Shown: positions 1 to 12,899 of the stretch, piece by piece
How the letters are laid out: each line of letters starts with the position of its first letter
How positions within the stretch are numbered: position 1 is the stretch's first letter
Assembly (NCBI GenBank): GCA_037974335.1
Contig: CM075760.1
Location: 6,073,432 to 6,137,431, forward strand
Source: Prionace glauca
Lineage: Eukaryota > Chordata > Chondrichthyes > Carcharhiniformes > Carcharhinidae
Length of the DNA: 64,000 nt
Direction of reading: 5' to 3'
Made by a program: the position numbers and the translations under genes
Notes under the pieces: generated by a model
Database searches by the model: none
Told to the model about the DNA's origin: nothing
The model's input: the letters and a program-made list of their open reading frames with translations, nothing else

Positions 1-415
1 AAACTCTAACGAGTACAAGCCTAGTTTATTAAGACGTATAAGATGATGAATGGGATGGATAGGATAGAGGTGGAGAGACTCTTCCCGCTCAGAAAGGACA
101 GTAGGACTAGGGGGCACAGCCTCAAGATAAAGGGAGGCGGTTTAGAACGGAGTTGAGGAGGAACTTCTTCATTCAAAGGGTGGCGAATCTCTGGAATTCT
201 CTGCCCGTTGAAGTGGTGGAGGCTGCGTCGCTAAATATTTTTAAGAAGCGGGTTGATGGGTTTTTGATAAGAGAGGGGATTAAGGGTTATGGGGAGAGGG
301 CCGGAATGTGGAACTGAGCCACAGCAGATCAGCCATGATCTTATTGAATGGCGGGGCAGGCTCGAAGGGCCAGATGGCCTACTCCTGCTCCTATTTCTTA
401 TGTTCTCATATTCTT
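1..415 (+). mobile_element. CR1-type LINE 3' end (family A)
   Basis: Cut by the window edge. Encodes part of the CR1 C terminus (RKDSRTRGHSLKIK, then FFIQRVANLWNSLP) in two frames and ends in '(TTCTTATG)n'. 416-735 beyond it holds nothing I recognise, apart from a short match of 585-685 to 60405-60495. Confidence 0.85.
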
Positions 416-735
416 ATCTTCCCTAATGGTCCATCTGTTTGGAATCAGCCCTCTCACCATCGCGGCCTTGGTTTAGTTCAGGTCAGGGAATGACAATTTA
501 TTGATTGCGTGCAGCAGATGAACGAAGAGGACCTGGAATTGCTTCCTGATTGAAAACAGGAGCGATAGCTCCAGTGACTCGAGTTCTTTTGTTGGTCAGT
601 CATGCTTGCATTTCAATGTTGTCTCTTTCAGAGATATTCATTCAGAATGAAGATGTTGGTGTTAAATAAATGTATTGAAGTTAAAAGGTGAATCAAAAGA
701 ACGGAAAAAATGCAATTTGATTTGATAAGATTTAT

Positions 736-2025
736 TTTCTCTGCTCATTTTCGTATCAGCAAATCGTCATTTTCTGCAAAAGGAGAGTATGATGTTGGAT
801 AAGTGATCAGAGAGCGCCCTCCCTTTGACAGTACAGCATTGGAAACAGGCGCAGAAACCAGACCCAAAATATCTGCACTCAGAGACACACCCAATACAGC
901 CACACACTGGACAAGAGTCAACTTCCGTTCAACATCCACACTGTTAGCACCACTTAGAGTTTTGAAGGTTTCAGTCAACTTGCCTCTTACTCTTTTGAAC
1001 TCTCTGGGTGCAAACCTGACGTCACTATCCTTTTCTCATAAGATAACCCAAACATAGCTGGCAATGGTTTAGTGAAACTTCTCTGAACTATTATTTTAAC
1101 ACATTCACTTTTTTTTTAAAGATAAGGAGACAAGAACTGTGCACAATATTCTAGATATGCCCACTGCCCTCGCCAACGGCCAAATTTCCGATCTATCTTT
1201 GTGCCGCTAGCACATTTAGCATTTATATCTTCACTCTCTTCATCACTGCAGAAATCATCCCAATTATATGTTTCTTCACAAATTCAGCCAGAATGTATTT
1301 GTTCAGGTCAGATCCAGTTTAATTATCTTGTTTGAGTTTTATGCTGAGTAACAGATAGTTTGTGAGTGTATTTCTCTTAATGGGCGTCCAAAAGTCATGT
1401 GATACTGTGCTGCACCGCAGCCTTGTGAGTAACTTGGAGATCAGAGAATAAAATGGATAGGAGCGACATGGATAGGAAATTGCCTGAGTGCCAGAAAACA
1501 ATTCGTAGCTGTTTTTCGGAGTAGAACAAATCTTGCAGTCATGTTGCCAGGAAAAGGTTATATGAACATTGAAATTCACGACAGAGTAATGCCCGAGAGC
1601 TTGAAGTGGAGGCCAGACTTTCAAAATCTGTGAACGATCCAAAACTTGGAAACATTGCCAACCATCAGTAGATCATTCAGAACTTCAGAACGCAAAAAAA
1701 AAACTAATTGGTGGAATGGATGAGTAATTTGGATATTTATCCTATTGCAGAGAAAAGTTCCGCAGAACTTTGTTCAGCAGAATTTGAAGAGAAAAATGGA
1801 AATAATGAAAAGGCCATGAAAGTGAATATAGACGCCGAGGGACTGGAGTGAATATGTGTATAAATCATTCATGATGCAAGATAGGTTCAGACAGCGGCAA
1901 ACAGAAAAAGGGAATAGTTTTTTTTTTGTCTATTGGGGAAAAGAATGCAGAAGCAAGGAACTTGTGCTATTTTTGTAGCTAACACATGGAAAATAGTCAG
2001 CCGAAAAAATCGTTCCAATTTTGGG
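736..2025. other. No recognised gene or repeat
   Basis: The short open frames here have no recognisable domains. AT-rich intergenic DNA. Confidence 0.5.
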
Positions 2026-2640
2026 CACCGAACGTAAGGCAGGATGTAAAGTCAATAGGCTGGAAGCAGGGAAGAAAAACACGAGAATAATTCCAGAGAT
2101 CAGAAACTTCGGTGACGAAAATATTTTGGAGAGGTTCGGACTAATTTCCTTGACAGAAAGTTGCTGATGTGACTTTAATGAGACATTCAATATCCTGAGG
2201 GGTCTTGATAGAGTTGATAGAGAGAAACTGGTCAATGACAGAAAGATCTTGACACAGAGGGCGCGGGTTGTAGTAAATTAGTGGAAGAAACATGGAGACA
2301 TCACGAAAAATATTGTCAGACTGTGAGTGATCCAGATCTGGAATGTGCTGTTTGAGAGTGTGGTGCAGGCAGAGCCAATTAATGGTTTCAAAATGGAATT
2401 GGATAATAGTCTGAAAATGAACAAAATGCTGGACTGTGGGGTACAGAGTGTTATTGGATGAATTGCTCCTTTACAGGACCAAAACATACATGACGCTTCA
2501 AAATGGCTTTCTTCCCTGCTGTAAATACTGTATCAATTTTGAAAGGAAGATAGTGGCACAGAGGTAACTTCTCTGCGAAAGTAATTCCGAGGGTAGGCAA
2601 ATTTCTCAAGATATACATTCAAATCCAACTACAAAAGGTT
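2026..2640 (+). repeat. Worn CR1-like repeat, left copy
   Basis: Very similar to 55213-55805 in the same orientation ('cagaaagttgctgatgtgac', 'ttggataatagtctgaaaatg'). The phrase order matches the C-terminal coding end of an old CR1 relative. No intact frame. Confidence 0.75.
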
Positions 2641-3359
2641 CTAAAATGCAATTACAGTTTTGAATTTAAAGATCGTTTCCGTAATTGCGGCCATGACAAG
2701 AAATATATCAGATTCTCTAACATTCTGCCGAAAGGAAAACCTTCCATCATTCCCCAGTTTAGCCCAGAGGTGACTCCAGGCGCACACTTGTTTGGCGATT
2801 ACGTGCCTTCTATGATGTCTAGAAAACCAGTAAATTCGATGTATTAGTGATTGCCAATATATGCTGACCTTACCAGCTGGATATACAGCTCATCAAAGAA
2901 TAAGAAACCGCAACTGAAATCAGCATTTCACAACACCTGCAATAGCAAAGGACGTCCAGGAGATGGCAGTGAAACTGTGCTCTTTGGTACGACACGACAC
3001 AGATGATCATCTCAGTTATTTCTGTAGTAGACTCAGTCTTTGTCCATCCTAAACGTGACCCAGTTTCTCTGACACGAAATGATATTTCTGATTATCTGGC
3101 AATAATTCTCAGTTGATTCTGTACTCAGCAAAATCCCAATTGTTACAATACTGCACCAAGCCTCATTGCCCCATTCATTCTGACAGTTATGACAGCACGG
3201 AATTAATTCTCGCCTAATGTCATGAAACTCCATATCTCCGCTGTTACTTCACTGGACCCTCTCACTCCTGATAATGCACCAGGATATGTTACTGTTTGCA
3301 TTACACCAGGCTCTGTCTCACTTATTACATTGTTGGAACCTGCCACTTATAAAGAAACA

Positions 3360-4400
3360 TGGACATCCTCTCAATCACTGCTGCACTAGTCCGCCTCCCT
3401 GTTTATATTGAATAATATCCTGTCTCTAATTATTCTGTTACATGAATTATTTATTTCTGCAATTGCCCCGTCAAAGTTTACATCGATCTAAAGGTTTGGT
3501 TTGGAATTACTGCATCGGATTTGTCTCAGTTTATATCTTACAATGGCCAGAATCAGACAAAATTACACAAGGCGACAGTTTTATTGCACTGTCTCCATAA
3601 TTAATGCGCCACATCATACCTTTGTTCACTTTACACATTATCATTTCTCAAATTTTGTTTTACTCTGTATTGTCTCACTTGTTATTCCACTGGGCCACAT
3701 CTCTGTTTATATCACACCAGATCATGTCCCTATTTTCTGATAGCGCTGATACGCTGGAACCAGTCTCAGTTTAAATTACAGCGCACATTGTCTCTGCATA
3801 TATTAGGATAGACCATGTCTTTGTCAAAACTGAGTATGGCATAGAACATAGAACATAGAACATTACAGCGCAGAACAGGCCCTTCGGCCCACGATGTTGC
3901 GCCGACCAGTTACAAAACAATGACCCACTAGCCTAAACCAATCCCTTTTCATCCATAAACCTATCCACAGATCTCTTAAACTGCCCCAAACTAGGTGCAT
4001 TTACAACTGCAGCTGGCAGGGCATTCCAGTCCCTCACCACCCTCTGGGTAAAGAACCTACCCCTGACATCTGTCCTATACCTACCCCCCCTTAATTTAAA
4101 ATCGTGCCCCCTCGTGCTAGCTTTCTCCATCCTAGGAAAAAGGCTATCACTATCTACCCTGTCTAAACCTCTAATCATCTTATATGTTTCAATGAGATCC
4201 CCTCATAGCCGCATATCTCTGATTATATCAGAAAACACCACGCTGGTTAGTAATATACTGTATACACTCTCTCAATAATGACTGAACTGGGCCCAGTCTG
4301 CATTCATATTAGTACAAGTGCTGTACCGATATCTGGTGCATTCGACTGTCTCCGTATCACTGCACAAAACCCGTCCCTTGTTTATATTACAACAGATCAT
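3360..4400 (+). repeat. Degenerate tandem repeat, 'TCTCTGTTTATATTA' family
   Basis: Imperfect units of about 35-55 bp built on 'tctctgtttatatcacaccagatcat'-like phrases (quoted in part). A CR1 3' end (3841-4205) is inserted in it. 2641-3360 before it holds nothing I recognise. Confidence 0.65.
3841..4205 (-). mobile_element. CR1-type LINE 3' end (family B)
   Basis: The minus frame reads MIRGLDRVDSDSLFPRM and GRFFTQRVVRDWNALPAAVV, the CR1 C terminus. The 3' terminal repeat is (ATAGAAC)n on the + strand at 3842-3863. One open frame of 81 codons remains. Confidence 0.9.
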
Positions 4401-4575
4401 ATTAGTTGAATTGACCATGCAAAGTTGTCCGTTATTTTCCCTTAGAATATGTGGATTAGCCATGGTAACTGTGTGGGGCTAACGGGGATAGGGCAGAGGG
4501 GAGGACCTGGGTGGGATGCAGACTCGGTGGACCAGATTTGTGTTTCTGAACTGTAGGAATTCGATGGTTCTATGT
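4400..4575 (+). mobile_element. V-SINE, 3' half
   Basis: Shows 'gaattgaccatgcaaagttgtc', 'ggggatagggcagag' and 'gcagactcggtggacc', the V-SINE tail. 4576-5660 after it holds nothing I recognise. Confidence 0.7.
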
Positions 4576-5666
4576 CCAAGAAACATCACAGACATTTGCA
4601 TGTTTATTTATTTCAAATATTCTGTTTTCTAATACCCACCTTTGGAGAAATGATCTCTTTTAGCAATTCCCCTTCAGTTTTCCCAACCATAACCTTCAGC
4701 CCATCTCTGCCTTCCATGAATGCATGAATACACCAAACAGTTCATGTATTTCACCTGAAGAGCATTTAATATGTAACTATTTATTGACAACCATTCTGTT
4801 GTTTGCTCATGCGTTAAGCATGATTACAGTCTCACTATTTTGTTCCTGGCGTTAACTTATCTGTCTTTAGAGATCTGTTGGAAAATGGATAAATCACATC
4901 TCGAATGACGAGGAGACTACGAAAATTGATCTTCTCAGTGTCTCACTAAACTTCCTGATGTATGACTCAATTGTGTGCTGATTTGTGAAAATGATGGTGA
5001 AAATGACCCTGGATATATAGCCGACAGGAGATGATTACACCTGGAATTGTCAGACTTCTGATTCCTATTGATGCAAAGGATTGAAACATCTGCTACTCTC
5101 CAGATAAGGAGCAATATTTCTGTTTAACCGTTACCTTCACCAATTCCATGGTAACCATCCTAAATATTTTCTACTGTGTATAGGTTGTACAATCTCGGTA
5201 ATACGATGAATCAGGATCGGGTGCATCATAAGGATGGCCAGACAGTATGATATAAACAATGATATTGCCAGGTGAACATGGACTGCAGCGGTTCAAGAGA
5301 GCAGCTCATCACCACATTGTCAGGGGCAATAAGAGAAGGGCAACAGATGTCAGTGCTGCCCACACCCTATAAATGATTAAAAATTATGCTCTAACAGCAG
5401 AGGAAGAACCTAACTAATATAGACAGATATGCTAGCGCCATGATGACATAAACTGGCTGGGAGAGTCACGTAAAGCAATGTATGGGATCTCGCGAGTCAG
5501 AGAGACAAGCATGGTATAACATTTAAATATTTTTTTTCTGCGTGTGATAATTCTAGGAAGAGTAATTTGTCCAATAGTGGCTGGCAGGTGTCAAATGAAG
5601 CAACATTAGACACAGGTTCTAATTCACAACTGATTGGATAACGGTTTCCAAAAAATAATCATGGAC

Positions 5667-6673
5667 AATTAGAACGTTATAATTTGAATGACTGGCTCCA
5701 GTGTATCACTGACAGAGACAGCTGGGCCCGGAGTCAGACTGGGACCTGAGAATTAGAACATTACAGGGTGAATGACCGTCCCCAGTGTATCATTGACAGA
5801 GACAGCTGGGCCCGGAGTCAGACTGGAACCTGAGAATTAGAACATTACAATGTGAATGACTGGCCCCAGTGTATCACTGACAGAGACAGCTGGGCCCGGA
5901 GTCAGACTGGGACCTGAGAATTAGAACATTACAATGTGAATGACTGGCCCCAGTGTATCACTAACAGAGACAGCTGGGCCCGGAGTCAGACTGGAACCTG
6001 AGAATTAGAACATTACAATGTGAATGACTGGCCCCAGTGTATCACTGACAGAGACAGCTGGGCCCGGAGTCAGACAGGGACCTGAGAATTAGAACATTAC
6101 AGGGTGAATGACCGTCCCCAGTGTATCATTGACAGAGACAGCTGGGCCCGGAGTCAGACTGGAACCTGAGAATTAGAACATTACAATGTGAATGACTGGC
6201 CCCAGTGTATCACTGACAGAGACAGCTGGGCCCGGAGTCAGACTGGGACCTGAGAATTAGAACATTACAATGTGAATGACTGGCCCCAGTGTATCACTAA
6301 CAGAGACAGCTGGGCCCGGAGTCAGACTGGAACCTGAGAATTAGAACATTACAATGTGAATGACTGGCCCCAGTGTATCACTGACAGAGACAGTTGGGCC
6401 CGGAGTCAGACTGGGACCTGAGAATTAGAACATTACAATGTGAATGACTGGCCCCAGTGTATCACTGACAGAGACAGTTGGGCCCGGAGTCAGACTGGGA
6501 GCTGAGAATTAGAACATTACAATGTGAATGACTGGCCCCAGTGTATCACTGACAGAGACAGCTGGGCCCGGAGTCAGACTGGGACCTGAGAATTAGAACA
6601 TTACAATGTGAATGACTGGCCCCAGTGTATCACTGACAGAGACAGCTGGGCCCGGAGTCAGACTGGAACCTGA
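5667..6673 (+). repeat. 84-bp minisatellite, 12 copies
   Basis: Units of exactly 84 bp starting 'gaattagaacattacaatg' and ending 'gtcagactgggacctga'. Variants ('agggtgaatgaccgtcccc' versus 'aatgtgaatgactggcccc', CACTAAC versus CACTGAC) repeat every four units, giving a 336-bp higher-order period. No coding content. Confidence 0.96.
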
Positions 6674-7018
6674 TATAAGGAAGGAATCATTTCTGGGGCC
6701 TGAGAGCAGGTTTCTTTGTCATGAGGAGTGAGGCAGGGATTTGTGTGGCAAACACGGATTGGAAACCCTACCACAACCGCAGGAGTGACTGACTCCACCT
6801 GACTGAGGCTTGTATTCACAAGGTGGGACAGTCATGGCGGACTCCATACATTTCTGTTATCTGAGGTACCGATGGTGAATCTGTCAGAGGAACAGAAAAT
6901 AATCTCTTCCTTCTCATTTTTACAAGCAGTTTCACATTTACAGACAGAATTAGCACACGCGAGGTCTGAAACGACTAAGTATGAAACCCTCATCGGAGGG
7001 GGAAAAAGTGCAATAAAT

Positions 7019-7650
7019 AAGAACATAAGAAATAGGAGCAGGAGTAGGCCATCTAGCCCTTCGAGCCTGCCCCGCCATTCAGTAAGATCATGGCTGATCT
7101 GTCGTGGCTCAGTTCCACATTCCCGCCCTTTCTCCATAACCCTTAATCCCCTCTCTTATCAAAAACACATCAACCCGTTTCTTAAAAGTACTTAGCGAGG
7201 CACCCTCCACCACTTCAATGGGCAGAGAATTCCAGAGATTCACCACCCGTTGAGTGAAGAAGTTCCTCCTCAACTCAGTTCTAAACCGCCCCCCCTTTAT
7301 CTTGAGGCTGTGCCCCCTAGTCCTACTGTCCTTTCTGAGCGGGAAGAGTCTCTCCACCTCTATCCTATCCATCCCATTGATCATCTGATATGTCTCAGTG
7401 AGATCTCCCCTCATTCTTCTAAACTCTAACGAGTACAAGCCTAATTTATTCAGCCTCTCCTCATAGCTCAACCCTCTCAACTCCGGTATCAGCCTACTAA
7501 ACCTCCTCTGCACTCCCTCCAAGGCCAAAATATCCTTGCGTAAGTACGGCGACCAAAACTGCACACAGCACTCCAGCTGCGGCCTCACCAATGCCCTATA
7601 CAGCCGCAGCGAGACCTCCCTACTTTTACATGCAATCCCCCTCACTATGA
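7019..7650 (-). mobile_element. CR1-type LINE 3' end (family A), long open frame
   Basis: The minus strand encodes 178 codons of the CR1 C terminus: LYRALVRPQLECCVQFWSP, RRFSRLIPELRGLSYEERL, RRMRGDLTETYQ, FFTQRVVNLWNSLPIEVVE. The copy is fairly young because the frame is open. The + end shows the 'aagaacataagaaataggag' tail. Confidence 0.92.
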
Positions 7651-7767
7651 AGGATTATTAAAGATTATTGTGTTTTTCCTAAAAAAAATGTTTGATCCGA
7701 TGCTAATCTGTTCAAAGTGACGTTTTGTAAAGAGAATGGACTTTCGGAATGGTTCCTGGCAATTCCA

Positions 7768-8030
7768 CACACACTCGTACACACACACTCTCTCACACAC
7801 ACACACACTCTCTCTCACACACACAGACATAACACACACACACAAACACACACCGACACACACAAAAAAACAGACTCACACAAAAACACACATAGACACA
7901 CACAAACAGACACATAACACACACAACACACAAACACACACAAACACACAAAACACACACACATATACACACACAACATACACACACGGACACACACAAA
8001 CACAGAAACACACACACACACACGTACTGT
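7768..8030 (+). repeat. CA-rich microsatellite
   Basis: (CACACA)n with CT and AAACAC interruptions. Confidence 0.95.
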
Positions 8031-9540
8031 CAAAAGATAAGATTAGCACAAGACGACAGTTCTATAAATATTCCATTTTATTCCGTTTTAATGAAGGACA
8101 GGGAGAGACACAAAAAGGATGCTGGGACAATGATATAGATGAACCTTAAAATTCTCCCATTCTGTAGAATCCTTCAACACTTCATCCCATGAAGGATATA
8201 TCGAATTTATTTTCCAAAGTTTCTGTGAAATCTAATTCCATCACCCTTCCAAGTTGTTCATTCCAGTTCATCACAACTCTTGTGTAAAAGTAAACACTTA
8301 TCTTTCTGTCTCGCTGCTCAATAAAATAAATTTGTGCCCATTGGTTGCTGACCGTCCCTCAGTTGAAAGATTCTCTCTTTAATTAACCCAATCACAACTT
8401 CATGATTATGAACACTAATAAATGTGTTGAAAAGACTGGCAAGAAGATAGAGACAGCGGGAGAGTTAGGAGAAAGCAAACCGGGGGGGCTGACAGATAAA
8501 AGCTGAGGAACAAAAATAAATAGCAGATGGAGAGAAAATGATCAAACAATGAAAGATAACAGTTATCATTCCCTCCCTTCACAGATCCCGGGGGAGTTCA
8601 GTGACTGATCCACTGACCATCCAGTTATGTCCGGGAATGGAAACTTTAACCAGATCACACCAGGCTCATTTGTAAATGTCACCGCAATGTGACCTGTCTG
8701 ACTCTGCCCTGACTCTGTGGGCAGATATAAGCCGCACTGACAGATGGTCTCACCAGATTGTGGTCTCTGGATTTATTTTCTGCTCGGAAGGGAGATGTGC
8801 GGTTTGGAACCGGCAGCAGAGAAACAGGAAGTTGTGTTACCTGAGAATGAAACAACCGGGGCCAGTTTGGTGTTATCACCGTGAACAGTCTTCCTGCCTG
8901 TGAGGGTGAACTCACTCTGAAAGCATCAAGAACAGTCACACAGATTGCTGCCGGTCTCAGCATTACAGTCACCCCCATTCCCATATTAATGAATCAAGAA
9001 AATTAGCATATTTGGGGTTTAAACAGATTAAACGAAGGGAAGATAGACTGAAGGTTACCATTGAGGGAAAGAGGAAAAATTAAAGCAACATTTTTTATCC
9101 GCAGAGACATTCCTAAATAGAAAGTTTAACTGTGCTGGGTGTTGTGTGTGAGAAATAGAGGAGAGAGGTTAATTGAGTGAAATGGTTAAGTTCCTACAAT
9201 GAATTTACCTCTGCTGAGATTTTTGTGCTTTATCTTTTCAGTCACAAGGTGCCTTAAGGAAGAAGAAAGAAATAGTCTCGGAGTCAGATCCGTCTCCTGG
9301 GAACCTGTGTGAGTTAATGGAGACTGAGAGAGAGGAGAGAGGTTATCTGATTTAGGCTCAGTCTGAGACAGACAAAGAGAGAAGTTCAGTGAATCATTTG
9401 AAAGATGCATTGCCTTGGCAGCGGAATGACCAGCTGTACATCACATTCATGAGCGTCCAGGGCCATTCATTAACTTTATTTATTGACTGAGACACAGAAT
9501 GTACAATAAATACTGAATAAATTACAATATCATGCTAAAA
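8031..9540. other. No recognised gene
   Basis: Moderate GC in places (8570-8990), but no domain, splice pattern or repeat that I can support. Confidence 0.4.
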
Positions 9541-9544
9541 TTAA

Positions 9545-9765
9545 TAACAATTATTTACATGGTGGTAAGCACTGGTACCTCACACTGTGAAGGACACAGG
9601 TTCCACTTAAGCCTTGTGTAACTGTGTGGTGTTTACACATTCACCCCGTATGTGCGTGGAGTTCCTCCAGGTTTACTGCTTTCTTCCTACAGTCCAAAGA
9701 TGTACAGGTTAGTTGGAGTGGCCATGTTGAATTGTCCTTTAGTGTCCATTTGCAGTGCAATGTGA
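9545..9765 (+). mobile_element. V-SINE, worn
   Basis: Shows the central V domain ('tttacacattcaccccgtatg', 'tcctacagtccaaagatgtac') and tail ('ggccatgttgaattgtcc'). Confidence 0.75.
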
Positions 9766-10069
9766 CATACATTCATTCTGTTCCTCAATCACTTTTGAAC
9801 AAGAGGATGTTACAAGTTTCATCCCAAACTTTCAATAAAATATTCCAGGAAATGCGAGAGCAATTAAATATGATGAACAACTCCCAGTAGTTATTAACAA
9901 GACGAAACACATTCTTCGAACCCCATTACATTTTTAAAGCTAATTTCCATCTTTTCATCTCGTTCTGTCCTTTTTTTCCATCTGTCAAACGCATTTTATA
10001 TAAAACCAGTTACTGAGACAGTGTTGGCTTTATTATTAGTGTCCAATATAATACAAAGTAAGGCACGGA

Positions 10070-12170
10070 TGTGTTCAGTAGTGCATGACACAGAGCCTAA
10101 CACAATCATATCTGAGATGGAGCCTAATGTAACAGAAATGGCCTCTTAGCTGAACAAAAACTCAGAAATGATGATTTGTAGCAATTATCACGGCATGTCA
10201 TCATATAATAATAAATGGAATGGTGTGTCATGTAATATAAACAAATATAAGGTCTATTGCAATGATGATTCAAATGACTCGCATGCAGTAAATAAAGACA
10301 CAAGGCCCAGTGTCTTGCTATACATGTCTACAACAAATGTATGTGCGAGAGAGAGAGAGAGAGAGAGAGGCAGGGGCAGAGGCGGGGGGAGAGAGAGAGA
10401 CAGAGAAAGAGAGAGAGAGAGAGAGCCGTAAACCATTCCACTGATGAAAAATGATCCATTGAGTGTTTCTAGCATTTTCTGTTCGGATCTCGGGCACCCA
10501 CAGCATCTTGCTTTTGACCAACGAGATATTTGAACAGGTGACTGAAAGGATGGCCAATACAGGGACAGTTTTATGGATTGACTTAGACGAGGAAAGTGAA
10601 ATAAGGAGATTTAGGGAGGGAATTACAAAGCTTAGGCATAGGCAGATGAAGACATCCGAAAGTGAAAACTAATTTCGAAGGTAACAATACAAATTACAGA
10701 ATATATAATTCTATTCAAACATAACCTAACTGTCAACACTCGTTCTGTGGCGATTTCGTTTTATTTCTCCCTGAAACAGATAAGTAATTAATGAGTGGAT
10801 AGATATTTAGCCTCTGGGAGCCCATCTGGCGATATTGCGAGTACAGAATTCTGTCTCACACTGTCAGTGAATCTGTTGGATGCTTTAAATAAGACAGCTC
10901 AATCTTTATCTCTAAAGTCTGTGTCAAATTGACACAGTGCAGTGCAATATTCAACTAATAAAATGTATCACAACGGTGGTTGCTTGAAAATGTTGTAATG
11001 AGCACTGTACGATTATTCAGATATTGACCTATCCCCGAACACCAGTTAATCACTGAGAAATTGTTCAAACGGAATATTACTCACACAATAACAGAGCAAT
11101 TAGATATTTCTCGCAGCTACTTATCGAAATTAGTAAAAATTAAACTTACTGCTCCAATCAAGAATGATTAGTGTCAGACAGGCACACCCATATTATATCG
11201 GAATTGATAATATCTCGGCAGGCAACATGTTCAAGGTCGTATGTTCGATTAACAGAGACAGATGCTGGTGTCATTCAAAGAGACAAATCCCCTGTAACAT
11301 AAAAAAGAGATGAGATCTGATGAAATAGGAACAGATCCGTGGTCTCCTGTCGAATTAATTGAAAGGATCTAATGCAGCATAAATAGAGAGATGGCCGAGA
11401 GTGGCATAACGAGAGAAATAACCGAATGTAGTGTAAAAACAGACAAGGCCTACTGTCATATAATTAAAGACTGGCTCTGGTACAACACAAATAGGAGTAA
11501 TAAATAAAGCGGCATTTTATGCAATGTAAACAAATATAAGATCTGTTGAAATAATGAATCATTTGAGTCACATTCAGTGCATAAGGAGACATATCCTAGT
11601 GTGTTGCAATCAATTTTCTGTATACTGGCCCTCTTGCCAGTGGCTTACAGTCTCTTTCTAATGAGTAAAACATTCCCATTCATCACTTTGAGCGTCTGTA
11701 CTAAATCTCCCATAAACTGTTCAGTTCTGAGGGAACCAAACCAAGTGTTCAGTTGTTCTGATAGTGCAGCTTATACACGATTAACGTCAAGCCCGATATG
11801 ACCTTCTCTACCTCACCTGTCCCCCCTTGTCATTTCATGAATTGATGGAACTTTTACATGGATTCCCATGAATCACTGTCATTCTGTCAGAATAAGACTC
11901 AAGGCCAGGAGAAGACTTCCTTCTGACAGTTAAATGCCAGGCAAAATATACATGGTCATATGTTGAATTAACAGAGATGGATGTAAATATGCAAATCCTG
12001 TGTAATATAAACAGAGATGGGATCAGATGTAATAGGATCAGATCAGTGATCTACTTGAGTACGAATAGAGAGGAACTAATGTAGCATAAAAAGAGAGATG
12101 GCTCAATGTACATAACGGGAGAAATAACCGAATGTAGCATAAATTCATTTGGAATGTATTCGTGTTATAA
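10070..12170 (-). repeat. 'TCTCTGTTTATATTA' repeat family, opposite orientation
   Basis: Many 'taatataaacagagatggg'-like units. 11230-11445 repeats at 11950-12150 and 10168-10320 at about 11480-11600, showing larger internal duplication. It is the reverse complement of the family at 3360-4400 and 28640-28860. Confidence 0.65.
10346..10427 (+). repeat. (GA)n microsatellite
   Basis: GAGAGA runs with a central GGCAGGGGCAGAGGCGGGGG interruption. Confidence 0.95.
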
Positions 12171-12384
12171 ATGTATAGTGTAATATTGGACATAGATCTC
12201 AGAATTTAGGCGCACTGAGTTAAAAGTCATCATGCCAAAACACAAACTGTGATCAGTTAAGAATGGAAACAACATAATTTCTGAGTCAAACTGAAATGTG
12301 TTCAATTCGCACAAATTACCTCACGATCCAACCTGTGACCCAGTCCTGAATGTTCAATTATTCCATTAATAAATGTGATGATAT

Positions 12385-12590
12385 TTCAGTCTCGGGGGTA
12401 GTATAGCAATATCATTATTAAGCTAGTATTCCAGAAGCTTGGGACAGGAGTTCCAGTTCCACCCTGGCAGCTGGTGAATTTCAACTCAGTTACTTGATAA
12501 AGACATCGTGTGTATTTAAAGGTTTGAAGTTTATTTAATCGTCACAAATGGGTTTACATTCATACTGTAATGAAGTTACTGTGAAAATCA
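12385..12590 (+). mobile_element. tRNA-type SINE head followed by an HE1-like tail
   Basis: 12385-12505 is the + strand SINE head ('gttccagttccaccctggcagctgg'-like). 12520-12590 is the complement of an HE1-type 3' tail ('aatgaagttactgtgaaaat'). Both are fragments. 12600-12900 holds nothing clear. Confidence 0.6.
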
Positions 12591-12899
12591 TATATGGTCA
12601 AAGCACATCTTTTTCTCGGATGTCTTTCAGGGGAGGAAATATTACTTCTTAGTTAAAAGCTACATAAAATTACCAGAAGAAGAAACAAGCCTGAGGTTTC
12701 AGAGATTTTTAAAATTCAACAAAAAAAAGTCCAAATAATCGACGGGGGAAATAGAGAATGGGAGTAAAATTGCAGGGAACATAAAAATTATTTATAACCG
12801 TTTATATCAATATCTGAAGAGAGAAGGATTTTTAAAGATAAATGTAAATCCCTTAGAGCCCGAATCCAGGGAAATTATAATGGGGAATAAATAAATATT

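Noticed and set aside
5667-6673. Regular 84-bp repeats as a CRISPR-like array
   Set aside because: Units are contiguous with no variable spacers, in a vertebrate genome. It is a minisatellite.
8570-8990. GC-richer stretch with splice-like signals as a gene
   Set aside because: No frame with a recognisable domain and no paired exons. Left as unassigned.
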